DNA of 64,000 nt from Streptomyces albus subsp. albus. Its GTDB lineage: Bacteria > Actinomycetota > Actinomycetes > Streptomycetales > Streptomycetaceae. The position numbers and the translations under genes are program-made. Within the stretch, counting starts at the first letter, position 1; each line of letters begins with the position of its first letter. The DNA lies in NCBI RefSeq assembly GCF_000719865.1, contig NZ_JOID01000001.1, positions 434,001-498,000 of the forward strand. Reading direction: 5' to 3'. Of the stretch, positions 37,361 through 46,748 are shown in pieces. Below the pieces are notes generated by a model, which was not told where the DNA came from, searched no databases, and saw only the letters and a program-made list of their open reading frames with translations.

Positions 37361-40300
37361 TCACCGGCCCGCGCTCCCCGGGCTGGAGTGCCACAGCTTG
37401 CGGCCGGTGGCGGCGCCCTCGCCCGCCGGGCGCAGATCGGCCCACGGGTGCATCTCATAGCCGTTGGCGAGCTGTATGCGGCGGCCGTTCACCGGCCCGG
37501 CACCCCCGGAGCCCTCGGCGCCGTCACCCGCACCGGCGCCGTCCCCCGCGCCGGAGGCCGGCCCGTCGCCCGCCGCCGGGCTCCCGTCCCGTACCGCCGG
37601 GTCCACGTCTCCCGGCACCCCCGGCCGGGTGCCGCCCGGTGCCGCGAGGCGGGCCGCGACGGCCTCCAGGCCGCCGTCCTTCCGGAGCCCGGCGAGTTCG
37701 GCGAGGTCCCAGGCGCGGCGGCCGACCACGGTGAGGCTGCGGGCGCCGCGCCGCTCCACGGTGCCGCGGACGAGCAGCAGCCAGGAGTGGAAGACGGTGT
37801 GCGCGCAGTCGGCGTGGCTGTCCTCGAAGAAGGTGCAGTCGGCCAGCCCCGTGCCGTCGTCGAGGGTGGTGAAGATGATGCGGCGGCCGGAGCGGATGGG
37901 CGGGGTCTGGGTGGACGCCTTGGCGCCCGCGACGAGGACGGTCTCGCCGTGCCGGGCGGTGCGCAGCCGCCGGGCCGTGACCACGCCCAGCTCCTCCAGG
38001 AAGGCCGCGTGCTCGCTCATGAGGTGCCGGGAGACGTCCATGCCGAGCACGCCGAGCTCCGCGCCGGTGCGTTCGGAGGCGTCGAGGTCGGGCAGCCCGG
38101 CCGGTTCGGTGACGAACCCCGCGCCGCCCGCGTCCGCGCCGCCCGCGCCGTCGGCGGCGTCGAGCGGGAGCTGGCCCGGGTGGGCGGCGGGGTCCTTCTG
38201 CCGGCGGTGCAGTTCGGTGATGTGCAGCAGCAGGTCGCGGCGGTTGCCGCCGAAGGCGTCCAGCGCGCCGACCTGGGCGAGCCGTTCGGCCACGGGCCGC
38301 CCCGGCCGGGCCCGGCGCCACAGGTCGGACAGGGAGGTGTACGGCTGTCCGGCGGCGATGCGCCCGGTCTCGGCCTCGCTGATGCCGTGCACGTCGGAGA
38401 GGGCGAGCCGGATGCCGTAGACCGCCCCGGCCCCTTCGGCCGCCCCGGCCCTTCCGGTCCCCTCGGTGTCCCCGGTCCTTCCGGGCACCTCCTTCCCGTG
38501 CGGCTCCCCGCGCCGCTCCCGCGGTCCGTCCACCACCCCTTCATCAGACACCAGTTCGATTCGATAAGCGGCCCCCGACCGGTTCACGTCCAGCGGCAGG
38601 ATCGGCACCCCGCGCCGCCGCGCGTCCGCCAGCAGCAGCCGCTTGGGGTACATCCCGGGATCATGGGTGAGCAGCCCCGCGTAGAAGGCCGCCGGGTGGT
38701 GCGCCTTGAGCCAGGCGGACTGGTACGTCGGCACGGCGAAGGCCACGGCGTGCGCCTTGCAGAAGCCGTACGAGCCGAACGCCTCCACGATTTCCCAGGT
38801 CCGGGCCACCACCTCCGGCGCGTACCCCCGGGCGGCCGCCTCCCCGGCGAACCAGGCCCGCACCCGTCCCTGCCGCTCCGGGACGGACAGCGCGCGCCGG
38901 GCCTCGTCGGCCAGCCCCCGGTCGCAGCCGGTCATGACCGAGAGGATCTGGATGATCTGCTCGTGGAAGACGACGACGCCGTGGGTCTCGCGCAGCGCCG
39001 GCTCCAGGTCCGGGTGCGGATAGCGCGGCGCCCGCCGCCCGTGCCGGGCCTCGATGAAGGGCCGGACCATGTCGGCCGCGACCGGTCCGGGGCGGAAGAG
39101 CGAGATGTCGACCACCAGGTCGTGGAAGGTGGAGGGCTGCAGCCGGCCGACCAGATCGCGCTGGCCGGGCGACTCGATCTGGAAGCAGCCGAGGGTCTCG
39201 GCGGACCGGATCAGCTCGTACGTGGCCGGGTCGCCCGGCGGCACCCGCTCCGGGTCGTCCAAGTCCAGCCGCTCCCCGGTCGCCCGTTCGATCTCGGTCA
39301 CCGCGTGCGCCATCGCGGACTGCATCCGCACCCCGAGGACGTCGAGCTTCAGCAGCCCGAGCTCCTCCACGTCGTCCTTGTCGAACTGGGACATCGGGAA
39401 GCCGTCCGGGCCGGCGCTCGCGACCACCGGGGTGCGGTCGCGCATCGAGGCGTCCGAGAGCAGCACGCCGCAGGGGTGCATGGCGATGCCGCGCGGCAGC
39501 CCGTCCAGGGCCTCGACCAGCCCCCACAGCCGCTCGTCCGCGCCGTGCCCGGCCGCCACCTCGCGCAGTTCGGGCAGCTCGCGGAGGGCCGCACGGGCCT
39601 CGCGGGCACGAATGTGCGGGAAGGCCTTGGCGAGCCGGCCGGTCTCGTCCGGGTCCATGCCGAGCGCCGTCCCGACGTCGCGGATGGCATGCCGCACCCG
39701 GTAGGTCTCGGGCATGGCGACGGTGGCCACCCGGTCGGCGCCGAAGCGGTCGAAGATCGCGCGGTAGACGTCGAGGCGGCGCGCGGACTCGACGTCGATG
39801 TCGATGTCGGGCAGCGCGGCCCGGCGCTCCGAGAGGAAGCGCTCCATCAGCAGGCCGTGCTCCACCGGGTCGGCGTGCGCGATGCCGAGCAGGTGGTTGA
39901 CGAGGGAGCCCGCGCCGGAGCCCCGCGCGGTCACCCGGATGCCCAGGGCTCGGGTGTCGTCCACGACCTGGGCGACGGTGAGGAAGTACGAGGCGAAGCC
40001 GAGCCGTTCGATGGTGCGCAGCTCGTCCTCCAGCCGTTCCCAGCGCCGCCGGTCGCGGTCGTGGCCGCGCAGCACCATGCCGGCGGCGCAGCGGGAGCGC
40101 AGCACGCGGTCGGCGGTGCGCCGGCCCGCGCCCACCAGGCGCGGTTCGGGGAAGTGGACGCTGCCGAGGCCGAGGTCGTCCTGGGGGTCGACGAGGCACG
40201 CGGCGGCGGTCCGCTCGGTCTCCGCCAGCAGGCGGTGCGCGGCCTGGCGCCGGAGACCGGCGGCCTCCGCGACCCGCAGGGCGGTCTCCGCCATCTCCCG

Positions 40301-41188
40301 GGGCCCCTTGAGCCAGCCCTCGCCGCTGTCGAGGGAGCCCGGCCGGCGCGGGTCGAGGGGGACGAGCCGGCGGGCGGAGTCCAGGACGTCGGCGACCGGG
40401 CCCTGGCCGGGGTCGGCGTAGCGGACGGCATTGGTCAGCACGGCCGGTACGCCCTGCTCGGCGGCGAAGCCCAGGGTGCGGGCGGCGAGCCGCAGCGAGC
40501 CGGGGGCGGTGGCGCCCCGGGCCTCGTCCGGCCGCCGGTGGTGGGTGACCTCCAGCCGGAGCCCGTCGCCGTACAGCTCCCGCCAGGGGGCGAGCAGCCG
40601 GGCGGCGCGGTCGGGGCGGCCGGCGGCGAGAGCGCGGCCGACCTCGGAGTCCGGGCCGAGCAGGACGGTCAGGCCGCCGCCGGCCGCGGAGCGCTCCAGG
40701 GCGTCCCGGCCGGCCAGCAGGGGGCGTCCGCTCTCCCCGGTGTGGGCGGCGGAGACCAGGCGGCACAGGGCGGCCCAGCCGGCGGCGCCGTCCCGGGCGA
40801 GGAAGACCGCGCGGGGGGTGGATTCGTCGATGAACGCCCCGCCGCGCACCGGCGTGCGCCGGCGGACCGTGGAGGGGTCCGCGCCCCGGTCCGCGCCGTC
40901 CGGGGCGGACGGTCCGCGCCCCGGTCCGCGCCGTCCCGTACGGTCCGGGCGGCCGGCGGGCGGCAGCACGTTTTCGGCCACGGCGAGCCCCGCCCCGAAG
41001 ATCGGCCGCACCCCCGCCCCGGCGCAGGCGCGGGCGAACCGGACCGCTCCGGCCAGGGTGTCGCGGTCGGTGAGGGCGACGGCGTCCATGCCGCGTTCGG
41101 CGGCGCGCTCGGCCAGCCGCTCGGGGTGCGAGGCCCCGTACCGGAGGGAGAAGCCCGAGACGGCGTGCAGATGAGTGAACCCGGACAT
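37361..41188 (-). CDS. dnaE2: Error-prone DNA polymerase III alpha subunit DnaE2
   Basis: 1275 residues from ATG with AGGAGG upstream (about 41193-41198), which fixes the start; a longer open frame lies before. PHP domain at the N-terminus (FTHLHAVSGFSLRYGASHPE, AVALTDRDTLAG), polymerase palm with the carboxylate loop DIDIDVESARR and a metal-binding TLGCFQIESPGQ, and fingers (YGFCKAHAVAFAVPTYQSAWLKAHHPAAFYAG). The C-terminus ends NGRRIQLANGYEMHPWADLR, as usual for DnaE2. The protein carries out SOS-type mutagenic translesion synthesis together with ImuB, whose homologue follows. No clear LexA box (GAAC-N4-GTTC) could be found before the gene; the A-T-rich ATAAACCAATTTTCGAACACTCG at 41252-41274 holds CGAACACTCG, only a partial match. 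Confidence 0.93.
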   Translation of the reverse strand: MSGFTHLHAVSGFSLRYGASHPERLAERAAERGMDAVALTDRDTLAGAVRFARACAGAGVRPIFGAGLAVAENVLPPAGRPDRTGRRGPGRGPSAPDGADRGADPSTVRRRTPVRGGAFIDESTPRAVFLARDGAAGWAALCRLVSAAHTGESGRPLLAGRDALERSAAGGGLTVLLGPDSEVGRALAAGRPDRAARLLAPWRELYGDGLRLEVTHHRRPDEARGATAPGSLRLAARTLGFAAEQGVPAVLTNAVRYADPGQGPVADVLDSARRLVPLDPRRPGSLDSGEGWLKGPREMAETALRVAEAAGLRRQAAHRLLAETERTAAACLVDPQDDLGLGSVHFPEPRLVGAGRRTADRVLRSRCAAGMVLRGHDRDRRRWERLEDELRTIERLGFASYFLTVAQVVDDTRALGIRVTARGSGAGSLVNHLLGIAHADPVEHGLLMERFLSERRAALPDIDIDVESARRLDVYRAIFDRFGADRVATVAMPETYRVRHAIRDVGTALGMDPDETGRLAKAFPHIRAREARAALRELPELREVAAGHGADERLWGLVEALDGLPRGIAMHPCGVLLSDASMRDRTPVVASAGPDGFPMSQFDKDDVEELGLLKLDVLGVRMQSAMAHAVTEIERATGERLDLDDPERVPPGDPATYELIRSAETLGCFQIESPGQRDLVGRLQPSTFHDLVVDISLFRPGPVAADMVRPFIEARHGRRAPRYPHPDLEPALRETHGVVVFHEQIIQILSVMTGCDRGLADEARRALSVPERQGRVRAWFAGEAAARGYAPEVVARTWEIVEAFGSYGFCKAHAVAFAVPTYQSAWLKAHHPAAFYAGLLTHDPGMYPKRLLLADARRRGVPILPLDVNRSGAAYRIELVSDEGVVDGPRERRGEPHGKEVPGRTGDTEGTGRAGAAEGAGAVYGIRLALSDVHGISEAETGRIAAGQPYTSLSDLWRRARPGRPVAERLAQVGALDAFGGNRRDLLLHITELHRRQKDPAAHPGQLPLDAADGAGGADAGGAGFVTEPAGLPDLDASERTGAELGVLGMDVSRHLMSEHAAFLEELGVVTARRLRTARHGETVLVAGAKASTQTPPIRSGRRIIFTTLDDGTGLADCTFFEDSHADCAHTVFHSWLLLVRGTVERRGARSLTVVGRRAWDLAELAGLRKDGGLEAVAARLAAPGGTRPGVPGDVDPAVRDGSPAAGDGPASGAGDGAGAGDGAEGSGGAGPVNGRRIQLANGYEMHPWADLRPAGEGAATGRKLWHSSPGSAGR

Positions 41189-41340
41189 CCGCACCTCCTG
41201 CCGTTCGCACACCCCCTGACCAGCCCTGCTCTCCGTCCCCCGGCACCACCATAAACCAATTTTCGAACACTCGTACGACACGCGCGGAGCCGGCCCGGTG
41301 CCCGCCGGAGGACACCGGCCGCGGAGTCCCGTGAACGCCG

Positions 41341-41375
41341 CCGGCCCCCGGACACCAGGGGTGTCCGGGGGCCGG
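41341..41375 (-). terminator. Hairpin after the first serine protease gene
   Basis: CCGGCCCCCGGACACC (41341-41356) pairs perfectly with 41360-41375 around a 3-base loop. It is 51 bases past the stop at 41426. Confidence 0.8.
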
Positions 41376-41425
41376 GGTCCCGCCGCGGAAGCCGCGGGGT
41401 GGTGCGTACGGGACGCGGGGGCGCG

Positions 41426-42508
41426 TCAGCCGATCGAGGCGCCGAACGCGGAGAGCGCCTCGGGGACCGGCTGGAAGAAGGTCGTGCCGCCGGAGGAGCA
41501 GTCGCCGCTGCCGCCGGAGGTCAGACCGAGCGCCGTGCTGCCCGCGAAGAGCGAGCCGCCGCTGTCGCCGGGCTCGGCGCAGACGGTGGTCTTGATCAGA
41601 CCCGAGACCGACCCCTCCTGGTAGTTGACGGTCTCGTTGAGGCCGGTGACCTCACCGTCGTGCACCTGGGTGGTGCTGCCGCTGCGCTGGACCTGCTGGC
41701 CCACCGTCGCGTCGCCGGCCTGGGTGATCTCCTGGGTGCTGCCGTTGTAGAGATTCACCACACTGGGGTGGTCGGCGCCGGAGGCGTACTTCACCAGGGC
41801 GTAGTCGTTGCCCGGGAAGCTGGACTCCTCCATGGTGCCGATCGCGGCGCCGCCGGCGGAGTCGGACCAGCTGCTGCCCTGCTCGCCGCAGTGGCCGGCG
41901 GTGATGAAGTACGGCTCGCCGCCCTTGACCACGTTGAAGCCGAGCGAGCAGCGTCCGCCGCCGCTGTGGATGGCGTCGCCGCCGGCGGCGAAGGGCTTGA
42001 ACTCGCCGGCGACCCGCTCGACGGCCGCCCGGCCGTCCAGTCCGTCGACGACCTTGTTGAGCTTCTCCAGCTTCGCGCCCTTGACCGTGCTGTCGGCCGT
42101 GACGACGACCTTGTTGGTCACCGGGTCGACGGACCAGGAGGTGCCCGGGATGGTGGCCTCGGCCTTCAGGGTGGCGCGGGCCGACTTCAGCTCGGCGAGG
42201 GAGTGCTCCACGACTCTGGCCACGGCGCCCCGCTCGCGGACGCCCTCGGCGGCGTCCTCGTCCACGACGTTGACGACGAGCTTCCGCTCCTTCGCGTCGT
42301 AGTACGTGCCGGCGGCCTCGTCCCCGAGTTCGGAGAGGAGGGTGCCGGCGAGCTTGTCGGCCGAGGCGACCGACAGGGTGGCGGGGGCCGGGGCCGGGTC
42401 CGCGGTGGTCGCGTTGGCGCTGTTCAGCGTGAACGCGCCGGCGACGAGGGCCGCGACGCCGGCTCCGGCGATCGCGATGCGGTGGCTGGGTATGCGTCGG
42501 TGCTTCAA
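41426..42508 (-). CDS. Secreted streptogrisin-type serine protease (S1E) with alpha-lytic prodomain
   Basis: 360 residues from a TTG start (leucine codon after GGAGG, six bases apart), giving KHRRIPSHRIAIAG and then a hydrophobic signal to about residue 35. Prodomain about 40-170 (alpha-lytic type: LGDEAAGTYYDAKERKLVVNV, SVDPVTNKVVVTADSTV). Mature chymotrypsin fold: TAGHCG (His), NDYALVKY (Asp) and [14 protein letters not shown] (Ser), with six Cys that fit the disulfide set of streptogrisins. The substrate-pocket segment [19 protein letters not shown] near the end matches streptogrisins A/B/C. It digests extracellular protein. A second S1E protease lies upstream on the same strand. Confidence 0.93.
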   Translation of the reverse strand: MKHRRIPSHRIAIAGAGVAALVAGAFTLNSANATTADPAPAPATLSVASADKLAGTLLSELGDEAAGTYYDAKERKLVVNVVDEDAAEGVRERGAVARVVEHSLAELKSARATLKAEATIPGTSWSVDPVTNKVVVTADSTVKGAKLEKLNKVVDGLDGRAAVERVAGEFKPFAAGGDAIHSGGGRCSLGFNVVKGGEPYFITAGHCGEQGSSWSDSAGGAAIGTMEESSFPGNDYALVKYASGADHPSVVNLYNGSTQEITQAGDATVGQQVQRSGSTTQVHDGEVTGLNETVNYQEGSVSGLIKTTVCAEPGDSGGSLFAGSTALGLTSGGSGDCSSGGTTFFQPVPEALSAFGASIG

Positions 42509-43199
42509 GGAGTGGCCTCCAGTGGGGGGTTGGGCCCTGCTGTGGGGAGCGTTGGGCCCGGAGGGACGTTGCCTACACCGCGGCACGGCGGCGACCTGAG
42601 GTCGCGTTCATGCCAACGAGCCACGAGTATTGCGACGGGCGAACGGCCCACACAAGGTCAACTTCCGGTCCCGCACAGAAAAGGCGGAACCGCATCACAG
42701 CACGGACACTCATCGCTATCCGTGCTCGTCAACGCGCTCAGCGGACACTCCCCTTCACCCAGGGCGACGAAGAACAGCCGGTGGCCACTCTGGGCGAGGA
42801 CTACACCTGTCTTGAAACAGCCCATGGAGTACCGGAATCCGGCACGGCCCACAGCTCGGCGGTCATTTTCCGGACGGTCCGGGACGCCGGGAGATCCGGG
42901 CGCACCCGCGGGAAACCCCGCGCCCGGTGAACGGGATCGCGGGGGTGCGGAGTTGGGAGGACCCGGATGCCGGGGCCCGTCCGGGAGCGAAGGGCCGGAG
43001 AAGGGCTCCGGACAGCGGGACCGGGCCGGAGGGGCGGGAACACCGGAACGGGGCGGGGACACCGGGAGCGGGCCGGGCACGCGCGGGGCCCGGGCCCGGA
43101 ATCCGCGTCCGGTGCGTGCCCGGAAAACGGAGAGTCCCCGCCCGGTCGACTCGGGCGGGGACTCTCTCGGCCGGCGGGGGTGGTGCGCCGGCCCGGGTC
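42509..43199. other. Spacer between the two protease genes
   Basis: About 690 bases. The left third is relatively A-T-rich (for example ACACTCATCGCTATCCGTGC near 42707) and would hold the promoter of the protease at 42508. The right end holds the hairpin at 43130. Several open frames cross it, none with a start site or family resemblance. Confidence 0.5.
43130..43166 (-). terminator. Hairpin after the second serine protease gene
   Basis: GAGAGTCCCCGCCCG (43130-43144) and its exact complement (43152-43166) flank a 7-base loop. It is 34 bases past the stop at 43200. Confidence 0.85.
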
Positions 43200-44099
43200 T
43201 CAGTAGACGCTCACGCCGTACGCGTTGAGAGCCTCGACCACCGGCTGGAAGAAGGTCGTGCCGCCGGAGGAGCAGTTGCCGCTGCCGCCGGAGGTCAGAC
43301 CGATCGCCGTGCTGCCGGAGCGCAGCGAGCCGCCGCTGTCACCGGGCTCGGCGCACACGTTGGTCTGGATCATGCCGTAGACGACGTCGCCGCCACCGTA
43401 GTTGACCGTGGCGTTCAGGCCGGTGACCCGGCCGCTGTGGGTACCCGTGGTGCTGCCGTGGCGGGTGACCGACATGCCCACGGTGGCGTTGGCCGCGCGG
43501 GTGATGTCCACACCGCCGGCGGTGCCCGGGTGGCTGACGGAGCCGTCGTAGCGCACGAGGCCGTAGTCGTTGGTGGGGAAGCTGGAGCCGACCGTCGGAC
43601 CGATGACGGTGCTGCGGCCGGAGTTGGAGTACCAGGTGCCCGCGCCGTCGGTGCAGTGGCCGGCGGTGACCATGTAGTAGGTGCTGCCGGAACGCACGTT
43701 GAAGCCGGCGGAGCAGCGCCAGCTGCTGGCGTAGATGGCGTCGCCGCCCTGGACGTACTTCTGGAAGACGCCTTCCGTGCGCTCGATCTTGAGGGCACCG
43801 GCGTTCTTGCCGGCCTCCTTCTTGATCTTCGCGATCTCGGCCTTGGAGACGGTGCTGTCGACCGTGACGACGACGCTGTTGGTCTCCTTGTCGACGTGCC
43901 AGGCGGTGCCCGGGACGTCGGCCTCGAGGACGGCCTCGCTCGTGGTCGAGAGCTGGGCCGCGCCGAAGGCGTCGGCGGTGTCGGCACTGGCGGTCGCCGG
44001 GACGGTGAGTGCCGCCGCGGCCGCCAGGCCGGAGGCCATGGCGATCAGCCGGGTACGTCTCGCCACCGCGCCGTGGGGGGTCGTGCGCTTGATCCTCAC
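43200..44099 (-). CDS. Secreted streptogrisin-type serine protease (S1E), second copy
   Basis: 299 residues from GTG with GGAGG upstream; the ORF's longer N-terminus has no support. Signal about 1-36 ([26 protein letters not shown]), a short prodomain about 45-115 ([22 protein letters not shown]), then the mature fold with [13 protein letters not shown] (His), NDYGLVRY (Asp) and [14 protein letters not shown] (Ser). The closing [32 protein letters not shown] is nearly that of streptogrisin A/B. The prodomain is shorter than that of the first copy (about 70 versus 130 residues), as in the SGPA/SGPB type. About half of the mature domain is identical by eye to the first copy. Confidence 0.93.
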   Translation of the reverse strand: MRIKRTTPHGAVARRTRLIAMASGLAAAAALTVPATASADTADAFGAAQLSTTSEAVLEADVPGTAWHVDKETNSVVVTVDSTVSKAEIAKIKKEAGKNAGALKIERTEGVFQKYVQGGDAIYASSWRCSAGFNVRSGSTYYMVTAGHCTDGAGTWYSNSGRSTVIGPTVGSSFPTNDYGLVRYDGSVSHPGTAGGVDITRAANATVGMSVTRHGSTTGTHSGRVTGLNATVNYGGGDVVYGMIQTNVCAEPGDSGGSLRSGSTAIGLTSGGSGNCSSGGTTFFQPVVEALNAYGVSVY

Positions 44100-44617
44100 T
44101 GCTTCCTCCAGAGAAGAATCGAAAGATCCGCTTGGGGTGGGCGGATCGTGAGGCGCAGTCAGGAACACTCCGGATTCCGGATACGACGTGCCCCTGACAA
44201 GCACTGAGGGGAGTATTCGGGGGTGGAACATGAGTCCACAAGGGCCCCTTTCGGCCACGCCTCGGCGCAGGCCGAACGCCCCGGCGGCACGTCGGCCGCC
44301 GGGGTGGCCCGTTCTTCCGGCGGTATTTGGACGCGGCGGGGCGGCCCCGGGTTCCCACTCCGTCCCAACTGCCCCAGGAGACACAGTCCTTGCAGATGAG
44401 ACGACGCGATCACCGGCACGGGCGGAAGGGCCGCCACCACCCGCGACGCCGCTCCGCGCCCCGCGCCGGCCGCTCACGGCGCCCCCCGCCGGCCGGGCCG
44501 CCCGGCTGGCCGGTTCAGGCCGGGAGGGGGACATCACGGACGGAAAGCGGTGTCCGAAAATCGACCCTCGGATGACACCGGGCGGTAGAGATCACGCCAC
44601 CGTTCGTTCACGGCCAA
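44100..44617. other. Spacer before the second protease gene
   Basis: About 520 bases. The 150 bases nearest the protease are less GC-rich (ACACTCCGGATTCCGGATACG near 44165; CGGATTCCGGAT is partly palindromic) and would hold its promoter. The remainder up to the stop of the DUF5685 gene is Arg/Ala/Gly-coding shadow only. Confidence 0.4.
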
Positions 44618-45922
44618 TCAGCAGTCACAGGAACAGCACTCGCAGCAGTCGCAGCAGTCGCCGTCACACTTGCGGCACCAGCCCTCGCGCTTCTTGTGAT
44701 GCCGCCAGGGATCGTCGTAGTTCTTCCGGCAGCACACCTGGCAGGTGCAGAAGAGGCCCGTCCAGACCGCGCAGCCGGCGATCAGCCCGCGCTTGCGGGG
44801 GTGCCGCGGCCCCGGCTGCCACGAACCACCCGGACCGCCGCCCGGCCCCCCGGGACCCCCGGGTCCTCCCGCTCCCCCGTATCCGCCGAAGCCGCCACCC
44901 GCCCCGCCGCCGTACGGGGACGGCCCACCCGGTCCTCCGTGCGCGCCGTGCGCCCCGCCGGACGGCGCCGGCTCTCCGCCCTTCGGGCCCGCCGCATACG
45001 GATTCCCGTACGCATTCCCGTGCGCCTCCCCGTACGGATTCCCGCCCCCCGGCGGATGCGCGCAGGCCGTGCTGCCGAAGGCCCGGTCGACGGAGCGCGC
45101 CAGTTCGTGGGCCAGCAGCCGGTGCGTCAGCGCGCCGTCCGTGAACTCGGCCTTCCGCAGCGCCCGCCGGACCCCGTGCACCGCCTCATCGCACTCCCGG
45201 CGCGCCGCGGCCAGGTCCGTACCCGTGGCCGTCAGCGGGTTCCACGCACCGGCGGCGGTGTCCGCGTCCCGGTCCTCGACCGCGTCGAGCAGGTGCGCGA
45301 GCCGCCCGAAGAGCCGGCCCGCCTCCGCCAGCGGAGCGGCGTTCTCCTCCCGCCCGGCGAGGACGGCCGTGTGGGCGAACGCCGCCGCGGTGGCCGTCTC
45401 GGTGGGCTCGGTGACCGCCCGCAGCGGCGTCCCGGGGCCGGCCGCCGCCTCGACCTCCGGCTGCCGCTCCACGGCCCGGACCAGGACGTCCGTGGGGAAG
45501 CCGAGGTCCGCGCCCGTCCGTGCGCCGGCCCGGTCCCAGGAGGCGGCCAGCCGGCGCGCCACCGCGGCCGCCGGCCGCCGGGCCAGCAGGCCGTCCCGGT
45601 CGGCGACGTGGTCCCGCAACCGGGCCGAGGCCAGCACCAGGGAGACGGCCGCGGCCAGTCGCGCGCCCTGCCCGCGGGCGACGGAGGCGGTGCGCAGGCC
45701 GCGCAGCGGGCACGGACCGGCGGTGCGCCGCCCGTTTTCCGGCCGCTCCGACTGCGCCTCGGTCAGCGCGGACACGATCAGCCCGTCGTAGTTGGTGACG
45801 ACCCGGGCGAACTGCCCGTGGTCCTCGCGGAGCGCGAGACAGAGTCCGCAGAGGTGGGCCGTCCACTGCGCGCGCAGGTCCCCCGACAGCCGGTGCGGGC
45901 AGGGCCTGACGATTCCGAACAC
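44618..45922 (-). CDS. DUF5685-family protein with a 15-cysteine tail
   Basis: 434 residues from ATG ([20 protein letters not shown]). Three parts: a helical N-terminal body (about 1-290) with conserved Cys at PCPHRL and CGLC (an early Cys set, about residues 8, 25 and 28), a Gly/Pro/Tyr/Asn-rich linker (about 295-375, with [14 protein letters not shown]), and a C-terminus of about 50 residues holding 15 Cys (for example [23 protein letters not shown]) and a [14 protein letters not shown] segment. That tail could hold zinc, copper or an iron-sulfur cluster, or bind phosphopantetheine-free thiols; nothing more specific can be said. The family is found in Streptomyces. It is divergent from a SepF-like gene. 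Confidence 0.7.
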   Translation of the reverse strand: MFGIVRPCPHRLSGDLRAQWTAHLCGLCLALREDHGQFARVVTNYDGLIVSALTEAQSERPENGRRTAGPCPLRGLRTASVARGQGARLAAAVSLVLASARLRDHVADRDGLLARRPAAAVARRLAASWDRAGARTGADLGFPTDVLVRAVERQPEVEAAAGPGTPLRAVTEPTETATAAAFAHTAVLAGREENAAPLAEAGRLFGRLAHLLDAVEDRDADTAAGAWNPLTATGTDLAAARRECDEAVHGVRRALRKAEFTDGALTHRLLAHELARSVDRAFGSTACAHPPGGGNPYGEAHGNAYGNPYAAGPKGGEPAPSGGAHGAHGGPGGPSPYGGGAGGGFGGYGGAGGPGGPGGPGGGPGGSWQPGPRHPRKRGLIAGCAVWTGLFCTCQVCCRKNYDDPWRHHKKREGWCRKCDGDCCDCCECCSCDC

Positions 45923-46253
45923 GTTTACCCCCGTACTGCTGCCGGCCCGCTCCGGCGGGCCGGTGCGGCGGCCGGGCGGCGGCGCGATGCGGTGCGATCA
46001 CTTGCGATCGTTTCATCCTATGGACGCCCTGTTCACCCGGATGGATCCGGAGACTTCCGTCCGCGGTGCGCCGATCCGGCCGACGGGCTGTCACCAGGCA
46101 TGTCACCGTGAAAAACTGATGCCCTTTTTAGCGTTCTGCACCAGTACCGTCACGAAAAGCGCGTGCGGGGGCTATCCGTTTGGCGCATCATCCGCATCAT
46201 GGACGACCATAGGAGGGCGGACGGCAGCGACCGCGGGTAGAGAGGAGGCGTCC
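45923..46253. other. Divergent spacer between the DUF5685 and SepF-like genes
   Basis: About 330 bases, clearly less GC-rich than the rest (GATCACTTGCGATCGTTTC near 45996; CCGTTTGGCGCATCATCCGC near 46176). GCATCAT is repeated with a 2-base gap at 46184-46199. No gene is supported; both promoters must lie here. Confidence 0.5.
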
Positions 46254-46688
46254 ATGGGATCGGTGCGCAAGGCGAGTGCATGGCTGGGTCTCGTCGATGA
46301 CAGCGACGAGCGCTACTACGACGACGACTATGCCGAGGATCCCCAGGACGCGGACGCCTGGGTGACCGACCCGCGGGTCCAGGTGGCCGACGAGGTGGCC
46401 CAGGACCAGGGGCGCCGGATCGCCACGATCACCCCGACCGGCTTCCGTGACGCGCGCGCCATCGGTGAGCTGTTCCGGGAGGGCATCCCGGTGATCGTGA
46501 ACCTTACGACCATGGAGCCCGACGACGCCAAACGGGTGGTCGATTTCGCCGCGGGGCTCATCTTCGGCCTGCGCGGCAGCATCGAGCGCGTCGCCACCCG
46601 GGTCTTCCTGCTCACGCCGGCCGACTACCGGATCATGCCCGGCGAGGCGGCCGGCCGGGCGGCGGACGGCTTCTTCAACCAGAGCTGA
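46254..46688 (+). CDS. sepF: SepF-family cell division protein (SflA-like by position)
   Basis: 144 residues from ATG with AGAGGAGG at the right spacing. N-terminus [15 protein letters not shown] is the membrane-binding amphipathic helix of the family, followed by an acidic Asp/Tyr-rich linker (about 16-35) and the SepF core about 55-135 ([43 protein letters not shown]). SepF tethers FtsZ filaments to the membrane. It does not lie in a dcw/ftsZ cluster; Streptomyces has SepF plus SepF-like proteins SflA and SflB, which limit ectopic FtsZ and DivIVA, and the chromosomal position fits sflA as I recall. Assignment to a paralogue is inference. Confidence 0.88.
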   Translation: MGSVRKASAWLGLVDDSDERYYDDDYAEDPQDADAWVTDPRVQVADEVAQDQGRRIATITPTGFRDARAIGELFREGIPVIVNLTTMEPDDAKRVVDFAAGLIFGLRGSIERVATRVFLLTPADYRIMPGEAAGRAADGFFNQS

Positions 46689-46702
46689 GCAGGGCGCCGC
46701 CC

Positions 46703-46736
46703 CGGGGCCCGGTCCGGGTCACCGGGCCGGGCCCCG
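46703..46736. terminator. Hairpin between the SepF-like gene and acyl-CoA dehydrogenase
   Basis: CGGGGCCCGG (46703-46712) pairs with CCGGGCCCCG (46727-46736), 14-base loop that can itself pair (CCGG-GTCA-CCGG). It lies between two convergent genes. Confidence 0.55.
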
Positions 46737-46748
46737 CGGCGAACCGGG

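Noticed and set aside
44618..44770. Calling the Cys-rich tail a metallothionein
   Set aside because: The Cys spacing differs from known families and it is fused to a large body; the metal-binding idea is kept only as a possibility.
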